Shown here: positions 18,901 through 25,371 of the stretch, piece by piece
How positions within the stretch are numbered: position 1 is the first letter of the stretch
Layout: each line of letters begins with the position of its first letter
DNA from: Bradyrhizobium sp. AZCC 1610
GTDB taxonomy: Bacteria; Pseudomonadota; Alphaproteobacteria; Rhizobiales; Xanthobacteraceae
Assembly (NCBI RefSeq): GCF_036924515.1
Contig: NZ_JAZHRR010000001.1
Location: 3,071,001 to 3,135,000, forward strand
Direction: 5' to 3'
DNA: 64,000 nt
The notes under the pieces: generated by a model
The model's input: the letters and a program-made list of their open reading frames with translations, nothing else
Databases searched by the model: none
Told to the model about the DNA's origin: nothing
Program-made: the position numbers and the translations under genes

Positions 18901-20004
18901 ACGGCGGAGATCTATTCGCGCATTCCGGTGTTGCTTGCCGACGAAAAGGGCAGGATAGGAAACCCTTGGGGAGTGTCATTTCACACGCGCATTTGGCATA
19001 TGGCTGAAGACTCTGCGTGGTTTCGTACCGCTGCTCAACTTAAGCATGCTGGGTATGTTAGTAGCGGGGCTGATTGGGTCAAAGAGGGCAGCGCGGCCAC
19101 CGATCCGCACCCCTCTATTCTGACTGGAATACGGAACAACGATTCCCTCGATTTAACTGCCGGCGAGAATTTGAAAGAAACCGACCGGTATGTGCCGCTA
19201 TACGAAGCGAAGATGGTCCATCAGTTTGATCACCGGTGGTCGACTTACATAGGAGAAGACAGCCGCGACTTGACACCAACCGAAAAAAAGAACCCGGCGG
19301 CTGAGCCGATCCCCCGTTACTGGGTACCACTAGCCGAAGTTTCACGAAGGCTGAATGAGCAACATTGGGGGCGAAATTGGTTGTTAGGATGGCGAGACAT
19401 TACGAACACTACCAACGAACGTACCCTAATCGCCAATCCGATTCCGTTAGTGGGCTCTAACGATAAATTTCTTCTTCTTTTTACAAGCGAACCCGCCATC
19501 AAAGTGGCTGCGCTGGTTGGTAATTTGAACGCAATTGCGCTTGATTATATTGCTCGACAAAAATTAAACAGCACCTCGTTAAAGCTATTTCTCATCAAAC
19601 AGTTTCCAATTCTGCCTCCAAATTCCTATAGCCAAGCCGATCTCGCATATCTTGCGGCTAGGGTCGTAGAGCTCGTTTACACGAGCTATTCTATGACCTC
19701 CTTTGCACGGGACTTAGGATATGACGGCGCTCCTTTCGCATGGGACGAGGAACGCCGGGCGCATCTTCGCGCCGATCTCGACGCTTGGTATGCGCTCGCC
19801 TACGGCCTGTCGCGCGAAAACGTTCGCTACATGCTCGACCCTAAAGAGGTGATGGGTGCTGACTACCCCAGCGAAACCTTCCGCGTGCTCCAGAAGAATG
19901 AAATCGCCAAATACGGTGAGTATCGCACCGCCCGCCTGGTGCTGGCGGCTTATGATCGACTGGTGAGCGAAGGCATGCTTCCGCGAACGGAGGGTCATCG
20001 ATGA
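15910..20004 (+). CDS. Eco57I/DrmMI-like N6-adenine DNA methyltransferase
   Basis: 1364 residues. AdoMet motif I VIDPACGSGHFLLGAARRM near residue 507, then HGVDRNPMAVELAKVALW, and the catalytic motif IV VVLGNPPWER near 770, the order of N6-adenine methylases of the Eco57I/PglX/DrmMI group. The N-terminal ~450 residues are a large domain found in these proteins; I see no nuclease motif in it. The region about 1000-1230 (bases 18900-19700), where target recognition lies, is clearly richer in A+T than the rest. GTG start at 15910 sits eight bases after GGAGG and in the stop of the SNF2 gene; ATG at 15922 is an alternative. Likely marks host DNA as self for this cassette. Confidence 0.78.
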   Translation: MAPHMKRAADIGLAAISVEGGLISPEKLAEIAATAPDAKAAADYHCPKGTSLRDEITRYFRIGQAHWQAWSRVDKPTVTQTAAFAKALLQEAFGFEALKGPADHIADGHRYRIAWEAKGGRVPIVVATPIGNENGKTVEAFTKALAEFGDGNPEGVARRSPVALLQDWLNTGPDCIWGLVFAGDRVRLMRDNASFTRPAYIEADLGAIFRDEMFADFTAIWLLIHATRFGAEDAPAGDSSLERWREAGQRAGTAARERLRGSVEDTLLALGQGFLDANPGLRAKLDDHSISMQAWFEQLLRVVYRLIFLAVAEDRDLLLSPGISAAVRALYLNGYGFAHLRDRSVRRSAHDHHFDAWEGAKIVFHALEHGEKMLGLPALAGLFASGLTPDLDDTKLPNRAFMAAIFKLSWLMDDNRRVRINWRDMATEELGSVYEGLLELVPVREDRGRTFAFAGGAEAKGNARKISGSYYTPDSLVQTLLDGALDPVLDRAEAEGGADAILALNVIDPACGSGHFLLGAARRMATRVAQLRDNDAPDYPAAMRDVARNCIHGVDRNPMAVELAKVALWIETVEPGKPLGFLDANIQCGDSLLGVFDLKALEEGIPDDAYKPLTGDDKETAKWFARRNKAEKAGQGSFDWPSGGGGLPPGKLATDMDDLRHLPEDTVEQVEAKRKQFVAWTNNPRRWATKVACNLYTAAFLLPKKGGAPANTNSVTIPTTAHVRTRLGGGTLYGPLEAAAIDAAEYARAFHWPLAFPEVMITRGGFDVVLGNPPWERIKLQEQEFFATRSPDIALAPNAAARGKMIRELAVAEPSSPARLLYEQFEFAKRVAEASSVFFTSPKDEDPTKIDLAKVGKARRYPWTGRGDVNTYALFAEHFLSLTSPSGQAGLIVPTGIATDATTAPFFSYLVSTKRLARLFDFENSAPIFPGVHRSYKFSLLIFGHDVGAADFAFFLTDSSQLSEPRRRFTLTPEEIAQINPNTKTAPIFRAQADAKLTAEIYSRIPVLLADEKGRIGNPWGVSFHTRIWHMAEDSAWFRTAAQLKHAGYVSSGADWVKEGSAATDPHPSILTGIRNNDSLDLTAGENLKETDRYVPLYEAKMVHQFDHRWSTYIGEDSRDLTPTEKKNPAAEPIPRYWVPLAEVSRRLNEQHWGRNWLLGWRDITNTTNERTLIANPIPLVGSNDKFLLLFTSEPAIKVAALVGNLNAIALDYIARQKLNSTSLKLFLIKQFPILPPNSYSQADLAYLAARVVELVYTSYSMTSFARDLGYDGAPFAWDEERRAHLRADLDAWYALAYGLSRENVRYMLDPKEVMGADYPSETFRVLQKNEIAKYGEYRTARLVLAAYDRLVSEGMLPRTEGHR

Positions 20005-20046
20005 TGGTAGTTCCGTCTCGTTTGCGTGCGCGGCTTTGGTGAAGCA

Positions 20047-20820
20047 ATGATCGAGACCAATTTGCGCCTCGACAACTATCCCTTCGCGCTTGCCTCGGAA
20101 TTGAGGGACGCCGCGAACGAGCACGGCTTTCGCATTGGCCCCGAACAGGCGAGCGGCTGGATCTTCTTCCGCTCCGCATCCGCGCCGGGCGAGATTGCCG
20201 TGGCCGCCGCCGGAAACGACGGCCCCTTTTTTCTATCGATCACACATTCGGGGGTGGCGCGCGAACTCGCTATGGAGCCGGCTCAACCCTGTGCCAAAGG
20301 TCATATCGCCGCCTTCGCGCTCCCGACGCGAGATGCGTTGTTTGAAGCTGTCGGCGAAGTCTACCGCAAATCGATCAGCCTTCCGACCTTGCCGCTCGAG
20401 CAATTCGAACGCGAGACCGCCACCCTCGGAAACACCGAGATCGAACGCATTGAAAAGGTTCGGATCGGCCAGGGTATTTTCCGCAAGGCGCTCCTGATCT
20501 ATTGGAAGGATACTTGTCCGATCACGGGTATCACCGACAACGCATTGCTCCGGGCTTCTCACATCATCCCCTGGGCGCGCTGCCAATCGGACGCAGAGCG
20601 GTTGGACGTCCACAACGGCTTGTTGCTTTCATCCCTTTGGGACGCTGCGTTCGATGATGGCCTGATCACCTTTGATGATGAAGGCCTCCCAATTGCCTCG
20701 TCCGAACTAACCGACGCCGCGATCACGGCATTGCAGATAGGAAATGCTGTACCTTTGCCGCTGACGCCTGAACACCGGGCACGCCTCGCGTGGCATCGCA
20801 CGCATCTCTGGCGAGGGTAG
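20047..20820 (+). CDS. HNH_2-domain endonuclease
   Basis: About 257 residues. The C-terminal half has the HNH_2 pattern: YWKDTCPITGITDNALLRAS, then HIIPWARCQSDAERLDVHNG, LLLSSLWDAAFDDGLITF, giving His, Asn and His positions for a beta-beta-alpha metal nuclease. The N-terminal half (RLDNYPFALASELRDAANEH) is an unnamed domain often joined to HNH_2. ATG at 20047 follows GGTGAA; a GTG at 20026 is possible. It begins 42 bases after the methylase, same strand, and closes the cassette. It is the only recognisable nuclease of the four genes and so the likely effector, standing where DISARM would have the PLD protein DrmC. Confidence 0.72.
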   Translation: MIETNLRLDNYPFALASELRDAANEHGFRIGPEQASGWIFFRSASAPGEIAVAAAGNDGPFFLSITHSGVARELAMEPAQPCAKGHIAAFALPTRDALFEAVGEVYRKSISLPTLPLEQFERETATLGNTEIERIEKVRIGQGIFRKALLIYWKDTCPITGITDNALLRASHIIPWARCQSDAERLDVHNGLLLSSLWDAAFDDGLITFDDEGLPIASSELTDAAITALQIGNAVPLPLTPEHRARLAWHRTHLWRG

Positions 20821-20883
20821 GCAGCCGGTCCATTTCATTCGGCCATCATTATTGGCCATCGCAACGTGTTTGATGACTTTCAT
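20821..20883 (-). pseudogene. 5' end of a phage gene cut off by the defence island
   Basis: On the minus strand GGAG is followed six bases later by ATG at 20883 and about 20 good codons (MKVIKHVAMANNDGRMKWTG), after which the frame continues into the antisense of the HNH gene. This looks like the start of a phage gene of the minus-strand run 20920-28465 whose remainder was replaced by the island. It marks the right island border at about 20820. Confidence 0.4.
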
Positions 20884-20919
20884 AGTTTCCGCTCCACCAG
20901 CTCGCCCAGTGCCGCGCCA

Positions 20920-21201
20920 TCAGCGTAGGATCCTCAGGAACGCGCTGTGGATGATCTCGTCTGGCCGGGTGATCATCCCCGAGTTTCGTTCCTCGAACAG
21001 GATGTGCTCCAGCGAGATCTGCCGCTTGATCCGTTCCAAGGCCTCCTGCTTGAAGTCGACCCCCTTCGGGAAGGGCGTGATGCGATGAAACTGCACCACT
21101 GTGCGGGCCTCAGACGAGTGGCGAATGACGTAGCCCTGAGCCTGCAGGTGTTCGATCAGGTGGTTGGTGGGGTATTCGTAGAGGGGGCGAAATTCTCTCA
21201 T
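20920..21201 (-). CDS. Hypothetical phage protein
   Basis: 93 residues from the ATG at 21201, which overlaps the stop of the upstream Lar-like gene (ATGA). Contains EYPTNHLIEHLQAQGYVIRH, suggestive of a small helix-sheet domain, and a charged middle (KQEALERIKRQISLEHILFE). No family recognised. The gene is the last intact member of the minus-strand phage block before the island border. Confidence 0.55.
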   Translation of the reverse strand: MREFRPLYEYPTNHLIEHLQAQGYVIRHSSEARTVVQFHRITPFPKGVDFKQEALERIKRQISLEHILFEERNSGMITRPDEIIHSAFLRILR

Positions 21202-21431
21202 ACTCTCATGTTCCATTTCAGGATGGCTTGGTATTGGCGATAGTCCAGATCTTCTCGTCGCCCTTCGCTGATCTGCGGGCCGTCAGCGTTGCAGTCGACG
21301 CAGGTGATGTGCGGCGTCGGCCCGAGATACAGGCCGACAGCGAAGCTGGCGCAGAACGGGCAGTGCTTCGGCTTGACGCCAAACCTCAGCTCGCACTCGT
21401 CACGCGGCAGGATACGGTCGTGCCATCTCAC
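21198..21431 (-). CDS. Lar-like restriction alleviation zinc protein
   Basis: 77 residues with a zinc ribbon CPFC (Cys24, Cys27) and CVDC (Cys44, Cys47) spaced as in Lar/Rac-prophage restriction alleviation proteins: KPKHCPFCASFAVGLYLG then HITCVDCNADGP. Lar proteins modulate type I restriction in favour of the phage; members of this fold are numerous, so the role is by family only. The start is GTG at 21431, eight bases after GGAGG and overlapping the stop of the upstream gene (GTGA). The longer TTG frame lacks a ribosome binding site. Confidence 0.6.
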   Translation of the reverse strand: MRWHDRILPRDECELRFGVKPKHCPFCASFAVGLYLGPTPHITCVDCNADGPQISEGRREDLDYRQYQAILKWNMRV

Positions 21432-21850
21432 GCGCTGTGCCTCCAATCCCGATCAAAGTCCGGGTGCGGCTTCGACGCGCGAGTTCGTGCCTTGAACCAA
21501 TCCTTGATGAAGCGATCGAGGTTCGGAGCGTAGAGGTCGAGGCGGGCGAGACCCGTGCCGACGCCGTCAGTGGGCACAACCACGGTTCGGCCGAGATCGA
21601 GCGCCTGCTGGACGATCCTCAAGTCGCTCCGGACGATGTTCCGACAGGTGACCGTGTCGTCGAAGAAGGCGCGAGGATGCATGCTCGGCGCCCATTTGGT
21701 AGCAACGCCGATCGCGTTCGGCTCGCCACGCATCTCCTTGGCCTGTCCGCCCAGGCCGATGCGCTGCACATTGTCGCCGAAGACGTAGATGTTGCGCGGG
21801 TTGTCCCGCAGGTCTTGTCTGGTTATCCACTGCTGGAAAATCACGGGCAT
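21428..21850 (-). CDS. Conserved phage protein with IYVFGDN/GGQAKEMRGE motif
   Basis: 140 residues. NIYVFGDNVQRIGLGGQAKE and MRGEPNAIGVATKW are hallmarks of a widespread phage family (DUF7831-like in my memory) that resembles the ligand-binding loops of macro domains: GGQA after a short strand, then a PT(D)GVGTG loop near the end (VVPTDGVGTGLARL). This could mean binding of ADP-ribose or a nucleotide, but that is inference. ATG at 21850 follows GGAG by seven bases and overlaps the previous stop (TAATG). Confidence 0.6.
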   Translation of the reverse strand: MPVIFQQWITRQDLRDNPRNIYVFGDNVQRIGLGGQAKEMRGEPNAIGVATKWAPSMHPRAFFDDTVTCRNIVRSDLRIVQQALDLGRTVVVPTDGVGTGLARLDLYAPNLDRFIKDWFKARTRASKPHPDFDRDWRHSA

Positions 21851-22080
21851 TACGGCTCTCCAAATTCTTCATGAAGCTTGGCTCGCGCCTCGTCGCGGAA
21901 GCGCTTGGCGGCAGCTACCGCCTCCTTGCTGGTGTCGAAGCAGTCGTCCTCCTCCTCGGAGAGCTGCGCGATCATCCCGTCGATCGCCGGCAGGTATTTC
22001 ACGCGGGGTCCAAACGTGCGGCTGGCAGCGCTGCATCTCCCGCGGGCAACGATCCGCAATCTCTCTTCGCGCGTGGTCAT
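21850..22080 (-). CDS. Small hypothetical phage protein
   Basis: 76 residues from the ATG at 22080: MTTREERLRIVARGRCSAAS ... then a negatively charged middle (QLSEEEDDCFDTSKEAVAAA) and a Lys/Arg-rich helix to the end. A much longer frame exists upstream but only as an antisense artefact of the 22352 gene. Overlaps its neighbours on both sides by ATGA/TAATG, so it belongs to one coupled transcription unit. No family recognised. Confidence 0.55.
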   Translation of the reverse strand: MTTREERLRIVARGRCSAASRTFGPRVKYLPAIDGMIAQLSEEEDDCFDTSKEAVAAAKRFRDEARAKLHEEFGEP

Positions 22081-22355
22081 TCGGTTTCTCCGAGGTATTG
22101 CAGAAGGCACATTCCGTCGTGCGTGGCGCGGTAGCCCGCGCCGCGCGGACCTTCCTCGTCCCAAAGGCCTTTGCCGTAGAGAGCGAAGCCCTTTCGCGCC
22201 AAGGCCCGGACGGACCTCCGCACATGGCGGAGATCCAGACCGGATCGCTGGGCGATGCCTCGAAATGACAGATGGTTTCCGTCGTATTCGAAGACCTGGG
22301 CCAGGGCTCGGAGGGCCTTCAGCTCTCGTTCGCTGACTGGCGGGCGCGGGTTCAT
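22077..22355 (-). CDS. Winged-helix DNA-binding phage protein
   Basis: 92 residues. SERELKALRALAQVFEYDGN followed by LSFRGIAQRSGLDLRHVRRSVRAL is a helix-turn-helix of MarR/IclR-like winged-helix type (recognition helix around LDLRHVRRSVRALARKG), and the C-terminus GYRATHDGMCLLQYL forms the wing and last helix. Probably a small phage regulator or replication-initiator-type DNA binder. Start ATG overlaps the previous stop. Could act on the TTTGCA repeats, but there is no evidence which site it binds. Confidence 0.55.
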   Translation of the reverse strand: MNPRPPVSERELKALRALAQVFEYDGNHLSFRGIAQRSGLDLRHVRRSVRALARKGFALYGKGLWDEEGPRGAGYRATHDGMCLLQYLGETE

Positions 22356-22939
22356 GAGGGCGAAACCCAGGCGCGGATGCGGGAGCGCTTGTAGACGGTC
22401 TCGGCCACGCGGTTGCGGTGGTTGCCGCTGATGACGATGGGATCGCCCTTCGGTGTGAAGCCAGAGACGACGCCGACATGTCCCCCGCCGCGCCGGCCCA
22501 TGGTGACGATCGCGCCGACCTGCGGTGCGATGTGCCGCTTGTTCTCCCAGGAGATTGCGCGGTCATCGACGCCTGACGCGCCAGTGAGCTTGCGAAGGAA
22601 TGCGGAGCACCAGAGGGTCGAACGGACGCCTACCTCGCGCGCCGTCGCGCCGATGTATTGACGGGCCTTAGCGACCAGGCCGCTGCCGGCGTCGAAGCCG
22701 CTCTGGAAGCCGCTCTGGAAACCGCCGAAGAAGGACTGCTGCTCCTGCGCCTGTTCGAACTGGCGGGCAGGGACGCGCTCAAGCCTGATGCCGCGGTAGT
22801 GCGCGACCTTCTTTTTCTTCAGGATCTGGTGGACGGTCTTCTGGTGATGATGACGCTTGTGATGCGGACGGGCTTCTGCGGCCGACGCGGTGATGGCGAT
22901 GATGGCGGCGCACGAAAGCACCGTGACTAGTCTCTTCAC
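22352..22939 (-). CDS. Exported TIGR02594-type (NlpC/P60-like) putative peptidoglycan amidase
   Basis: 195 residues starting at GTG 22939, after AGGAGAAGAAGAAC. Signal peptide about residues 1-23 (hydrophobic AAIIAITASAAEA), then a His/Lys-rich stretch, a GFQSGFQSGFDAG repeat near 76-86 and a C-terminal TIGR02594 domain with catalytic-like Cys111 in LWCSAFLRKL and His154 in GGGHVGVVSG, followed by ISGNHRN. The fold cleaves peptide bonds in cell-wall peptides. In a phage it may serve lysis or entry, or stay as a periplasmic host-modifying enzyme. Coupled to the downstream winged-helix gene by ATGA. Confidence 0.68.
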   Translation of the reverse strand: MKRLVTVLSCAAIIAITASAAEARPHHKRHHHQKTVHQILKKKKVAHYRGIRLERVPARQFEQAQEQQSFFGGFQSGFQSGFDAGSGLVAKARQYIGATAREVGVRSTLWCSAFLRKLTGASGVDDRAISWENKRHIAPQVGAIVTMGRRGGGHVGVVSGFTPKGDPIVISGNHRNRVAETVYKRSRIRAWVSPS

Positions 22940-22963
22940 GTTCTTCTTCTCCTTTTGAGGGGA

Positions 22964-23110
22964 TCAGCGGGCCTTGGCCTGCTCTTCGGCTTCGCGCAGG
23001 CGGCGTCTTTCCGCCGCGTTGCGCATGTCCTTCAGGACCGCCGCGCAGGTCGGCAGGTCGGTCCAGTCGGGAAGGGCGGGTTGTTGGTCGTCGTTTGCTT
23101 TCTTGCTCAC
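22964..23110 (-). CDS. Small hypothetical phage protein (GTG start)
   Basis: 48 residues, below usual ORF limits: GTG at 23110 directly after AAAAGGAGAGACCT. Sequence SKKANDDQQPALPDWTDLPT, then CAAVLKDMRNAAERRRLREA and EEQAKAR: a proline-rich start and a long basic-acidic helix. Its leader (TTGCATGAATTC then AAAAGGAGAGA) repeats the element A leader seen before 1763 and 2263, which supports real translation. Twenty-four bases separate it from the next gene. No family recognised. Confidence 0.5.
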   Translation of the reverse strand: MSKKANDDQQPALPDWTDLPTCAAVLKDMRNAAERRRLREAEEQAKAR

Positions 23111-23142
23111 AGGTCTCTCCTTTTGAATTCATGCAAGCGTGC
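23111..23142 (-). promoter_or_regulatory. Shared phage leader, copy 3
   Basis: Read on the minus strand: TTGCATGAATTC, AAAAGGAGAGA, then the GTG of the 48-residue gene. The same order as at 1733-1762 and 2231-2262 (TTTGCACGAATNCAAA then AAAGGAGAGA), though the 5' part is less conserved. Confidence 0.4.
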
Positions 23143-23159
23143 GGGCATAGCTCCGCCGC

Positions 23160-23354
23160 TCACTCGGGCTTGAGGTCCATGGTGAAGTGTCGGCCGACGT
23201 AGAAGGCCTTTCTGTTGCGATCGGTCATCGGGACTTCGATGACCATGGAGAGCATCGGCCTCCAGTCTGCATCGCTGATCGCTTTGCCCTGGCCGGTGAT
23301 CCGCAACTTGTCGCCCATGTCGCTGGCTTCCAAGAGATGTCCCTCGATCTTCAT
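23160..23354 (-). CDS. Small hypothetical phage protein
   Basis: 64 residues from ATG 23354 with GGGGG upstream: MKIEGHLLEASDMGDKLRIT ... FYVGRHFTMDLKPE. Alternating hydrophobic residues suggest a small beta barrel. Starts inside the stop of the 23351-23659 gene (ATGA). No family recognised; a 49-base gap with the shared leader follows. Confidence 0.5.
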   Translation of the reverse strand: MKIEGHLLEASDMGDKLRITGQGKAISDADWRPMLSMVIEVPMTDRNRKAFYVGRHFTMDLKPE

Positions 23355-23659
23355 CGTTCCCCCAATCCAAGTGTCCTGCGCCACTCGCGCGCTTCCGGCA
23401 GCAGCTTCTGTTCGATGACGTCGTCCTCGGTCGGAGCCACGATCGCCTGGACCAGTCGCGCATCTGGCAGGATCGACTGACAGGGCTGCTTCTTGTCCGG
23501 CCGGTTGCACGTCGGCTCGGTCAACTTCGCGCGGACGGCGAACATTTCGCGATCCGGTCCGAAGCGGTCGAGAGCGTTGACGCGGCTGATGCGACCTTCA
23601 CGGTCGCACTTCGCGCATTTCACCCGGACGAAGGGAAGGGGCCAGGCATCAAGCCGCAA
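23351..23659 (-). CDS. Hypothetical phage protein with zinc-ribbon-like start
   Basis: 102 residues. CAKCDREG near residue 15 plus a later Cys pair (TEPTCNRPDKKQPCQSI) could hold zinc. The C-terminal half is a charged helix (VAPTEDDVIEQKLLPEAREW). The start overlaps the end of the dCMP deaminase by 11 bases. Codon use matches its neighbours. No family recognised. Confidence 0.5.
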   Translation of the reverse strand: MRLDAWPLPFVRVKCAKCDREGRISRVNALDRFGPDREMFAVRAKLTEPTCNRPDKKQPCQSILPDARLVQAIVAPTEDDVIEQKLLPEAREWRRTLGLGER

Positions 23660-24119
23660 CGTCGTTCTCCATGTTGATCAGATCGCAGTAGACTTCGGCC
23701 TCTTCGTAGAGCGCCTGCGCTTCGCGAAAGGAGTCGTTCCAGCGCGGGTTGTCGACGAAGGGGGCAACCACGCGAGTGATCCCGGCCTGGATGACCTGGA
23801 TCGCGCACTTTGAGCACGTCAGGAATGGCCAGGTGTAGAGGGTGTATCCAGTCACTGGCTCGGTCGCCCAATTCAGGGCGTTGATTTCGCCGTGGACCGT
23901 GAGCTTCAGCTTCATGTCGCGGTCTTTCAGCCGCTCAGCAGTGTCCCTGATCTTGCGTGGGAAGCCGTTGTAACCGACCGATGCGGGCGTGCGGTTGGGG
24001 CGCACGATGACGGCGCCGACCTTTGTGCTCGGGTCGCGAGAGGCGGACGAAACCCATTCCGCTCCCCTCAGAAAGTAGCGGTCCCACCAGGCCTGGCTGC
24101 GGCTCGGAAGCGGCTGCAT
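23649..24119 (-). CDS. Deoxycytidylate (dCMP) deaminase
   Basis: 156 residues. SQAWWDRYFLRGAEWVSSAS and SRDPSTKVGAVIV open the cytidine-deaminase fold; zinc site HGEINAL (His76, Glu78) and TCSKC (Cys102, Cys105; usually PCxxC). Converts dCMP to dUMP, feeding dTMP synthesis in phage-infected cells. The ATG at 24119 shares a base with the stop of the small upstream gene (TGATG); a GTG one codon earlier is also open. Fits with the dNMP kinase and deoxyribosyltransferase at the other end of the element as a nucleotide-supply set. Confidence 0.82.
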   Translation of the reverse strand: MQPLPSRSQAWWDRYFLRGAEWVSSASRDPSTKVGAVIVRPNRTPASVGYNGFPRKIRDTAERLKDRDMKLKLTVHGEINALNWATEPVTGYTLYTWPFLTCSKCAIQVIQAGITRVVAPFVDNPRWNDSFREAQALYEEAEVYCDLINMENDVAA

Positions 24120-24334
24120 CACTTCACCCCCATAGGCAATTGGTCGAATGCCGGGGTCGCTCCGGTTGCAAAGGAGGAACCGACGCCTGCTACTTTGGCG
24201 AGAGTTCCGACGTTTGCAGCGTCACCAGAGTTGTTAACTTGAATTGACAAAGGGTCAGCCATGCTGACCAAAGCCGGGTTGGCTCTGGTATGCCAGAACG
24301 CAGTAAATATGCGGCTTGCGAGCGATCGAAACAA
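24119..24334 (-). CDS. Small hypothetical phage protein (TTG start)
   Basis: 71 residues from a TTG at 24334 that stands six bases after a perfect GGAGG. Begins basic-aromatic (FRSLASRIFTAFWHTRANPA), then a Gly/Ala/Ser-rich, flexible stretch (VAGVGSSFATGATPAF). It overlaps the dCMP deaminase start and is probably the first gene of the minus-strand unit. Directly before its ribosome binding site are two TGCAAACG repeats. No function known. Confidence 0.42.
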   Translation of the reverse strand: MFRSLASRIFTAFWHTRANPALVSMADPLSIQVNNSGDAANVGTLAKVAGVGSSFATGATPAFDQLPMGVK

Positions 24335-24572
24335 AATGAGCCTCCGTTTGCATTGACGTTTGCAGTAAAACAAATGAAAGGGGGCGTCAAGTTTTAGGAT
24401 TGTGGCGATCTGAACAGGCGTTCACGAAATCTGGCGGGTTTCGTGTGTGAAAACAGCCCTCACCGTACTTTTACGGCTGCCACAATTTCTTGCGTTTCCA
24501 TGCAAATGTGGTTAGTGCAAACGCAACGAAACGGACCCGTGGTGGGTTCCAGAAAAGACGGCGTAACAGAAG
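24335..24572. promoter_or_regulatory. Divergent control region with TGCAAA repeats
   Basis: No gene seen in these 238 bases, which separate the minus-strand unit from the plus-strand gene at 24573. TTTGCA occurs at 24345 and 24357 (spaced 12 bases, like operator half-sites), and TGCAAA at 24501 and 24514. The sequence between is A+T-rich relative to the neighbours. Likely holds two divergent promoters controlled by the same phage regulator. Confidence 0.45.
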
Positions 24573-25001
24573 ATGAAAAGCCCCTTTGAGTACCGGTCCT
24601 ACGTCATTCGCGCGGAGGACGGTCGCTACACTGCCAAATCCCTGGACGGCGAAACCTGCACTCTGCAATCCAGATTTCTTCTCCGCACACTCCGAGCCGT
24701 CGACACATTGTGGACCCTTGTCGAACAGGCCTCCTCCATCTCAGGCTTGCCAGCCTGGTTTTCTTCCTATCTGAACAATCCGACCAAGGCCGTCGATCTT
24801 GACGAAGCTGCCAGCGCAAGCGAAGAGCTTGCCCCCGAATGCAGCAAGGACAGCGTCGATCCGATCTCGATGTTGAGGTTTCCGAAAGCGCCGATCCGAG
24901 CGATTGCTAGCGCTGTTGCCGCCGCCTCTACTGCCGCTGCCGCCTGTATCGTGCAGCTGACGTCTCAAGCCGCCCCGATCATGCCATTAGCAATGGCGTA
25001 A
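24573..25001 (+). CDS. Hypothetical phage protein with C-terminal hydrophobic helix
   Basis: 142 residues on the plus strand, alone among minus-strand genes. N-terminal part is soluble (SPFEYRSYVIRAEDGRYTAK), the C-terminal 35 residues are Ala-rich and hydrophobic (AIASAVAAASTAAAACIVQL), possibly a membrane helix. Preceded by the TGCAAA control region; ribosome binding site weak (GAAGATG). Its end overlaps that of the SLOG gene on the other strand by 23 bases. Could be a phage immunity or early gene by position; no family recognised. Confidence 0.45.
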   Translation: MKSPFEYRSYVIRAEDGRYTAKSLDGETCTLQSRFLLRTLRAVDTLWTLVEQASSISGLPAWFSSYLNNPTKAVDLDEAASASEELAPECSKDSVDPISMLRFPKAPIRAIASAVAAASTAAAACIVQLTSQAAPIMPLAMA

Positions 25002-25371
25002 TGCCGTAGTCGAGACATCGACTCGCCATATCTTTAGTTCCTTTACCGCCCGGAAAACCAATGGCGCGATCCGGGCGCCCCTCTCGTAACATGCGTTCGT
25101 TTCGAATATGACCGGCCGCGGCATCGTACAGCTTGCCGCGACTGTTGCGCTTCACCGCCGCGCCGACGCGCTCGATGTTGTCCCAATCAGCCGGGTAGGG
25201 ATCAACCGCCACACCACGGTTCTCCGCCCATTCCCGGGCCATCCTGTCGGCTCCTGACGCCTCGCCCTCAATGATCACCGTGATAGGTGAAGCCGCATGC
25301 TCGGCGTCCAGAACAGCGTACAGCCGTCTTCTGTCGCGATAGTTGCGACCGCCAAAAACCAGCACGCGCAT
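24979..25371 (-). CDS. DUF2493/YspA-type SLOG domain protein
   Basis: 130 residues: MRVLVFGGRNYRDRRRLYAV, ITVIIEGEASGADRMAREWA, VDPYPADWDNIERVGAAVKR and IGFPGGKGTKDMASRCLDYG, the glycine-rich loops of the SLOG Rossmann family (YspA/DUF2493, kin of LOG and DprA). SLOG proteins bind or process nucleotides, NAD-like signals or, in DprA, DNA; function here unknown. It starts in the stop of the DUF6884 gene. Such SLOG plus DUF6884 pairs are common in phages and nucleotide-related islands. Confidence 0.68.
   Translation of the reverse strand: MRVLVFGGRNYRDRRRLYAVLDAEHAASPITVIIEGEASGADRMAREWAENRGVAVDPYPADWDNIERVGAAVKRNSRGKLYDAAAGHIRNERMLREGRPDRAIGFPGGKGTKDMASRCLDYGITPLLMA

Noticed and set aside
24190..24390. 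66-codon minus-strand ORF in the control region
   Set aside because: No ribosome binding site and overlaps the better supported TTG-start frame ending at 24119.
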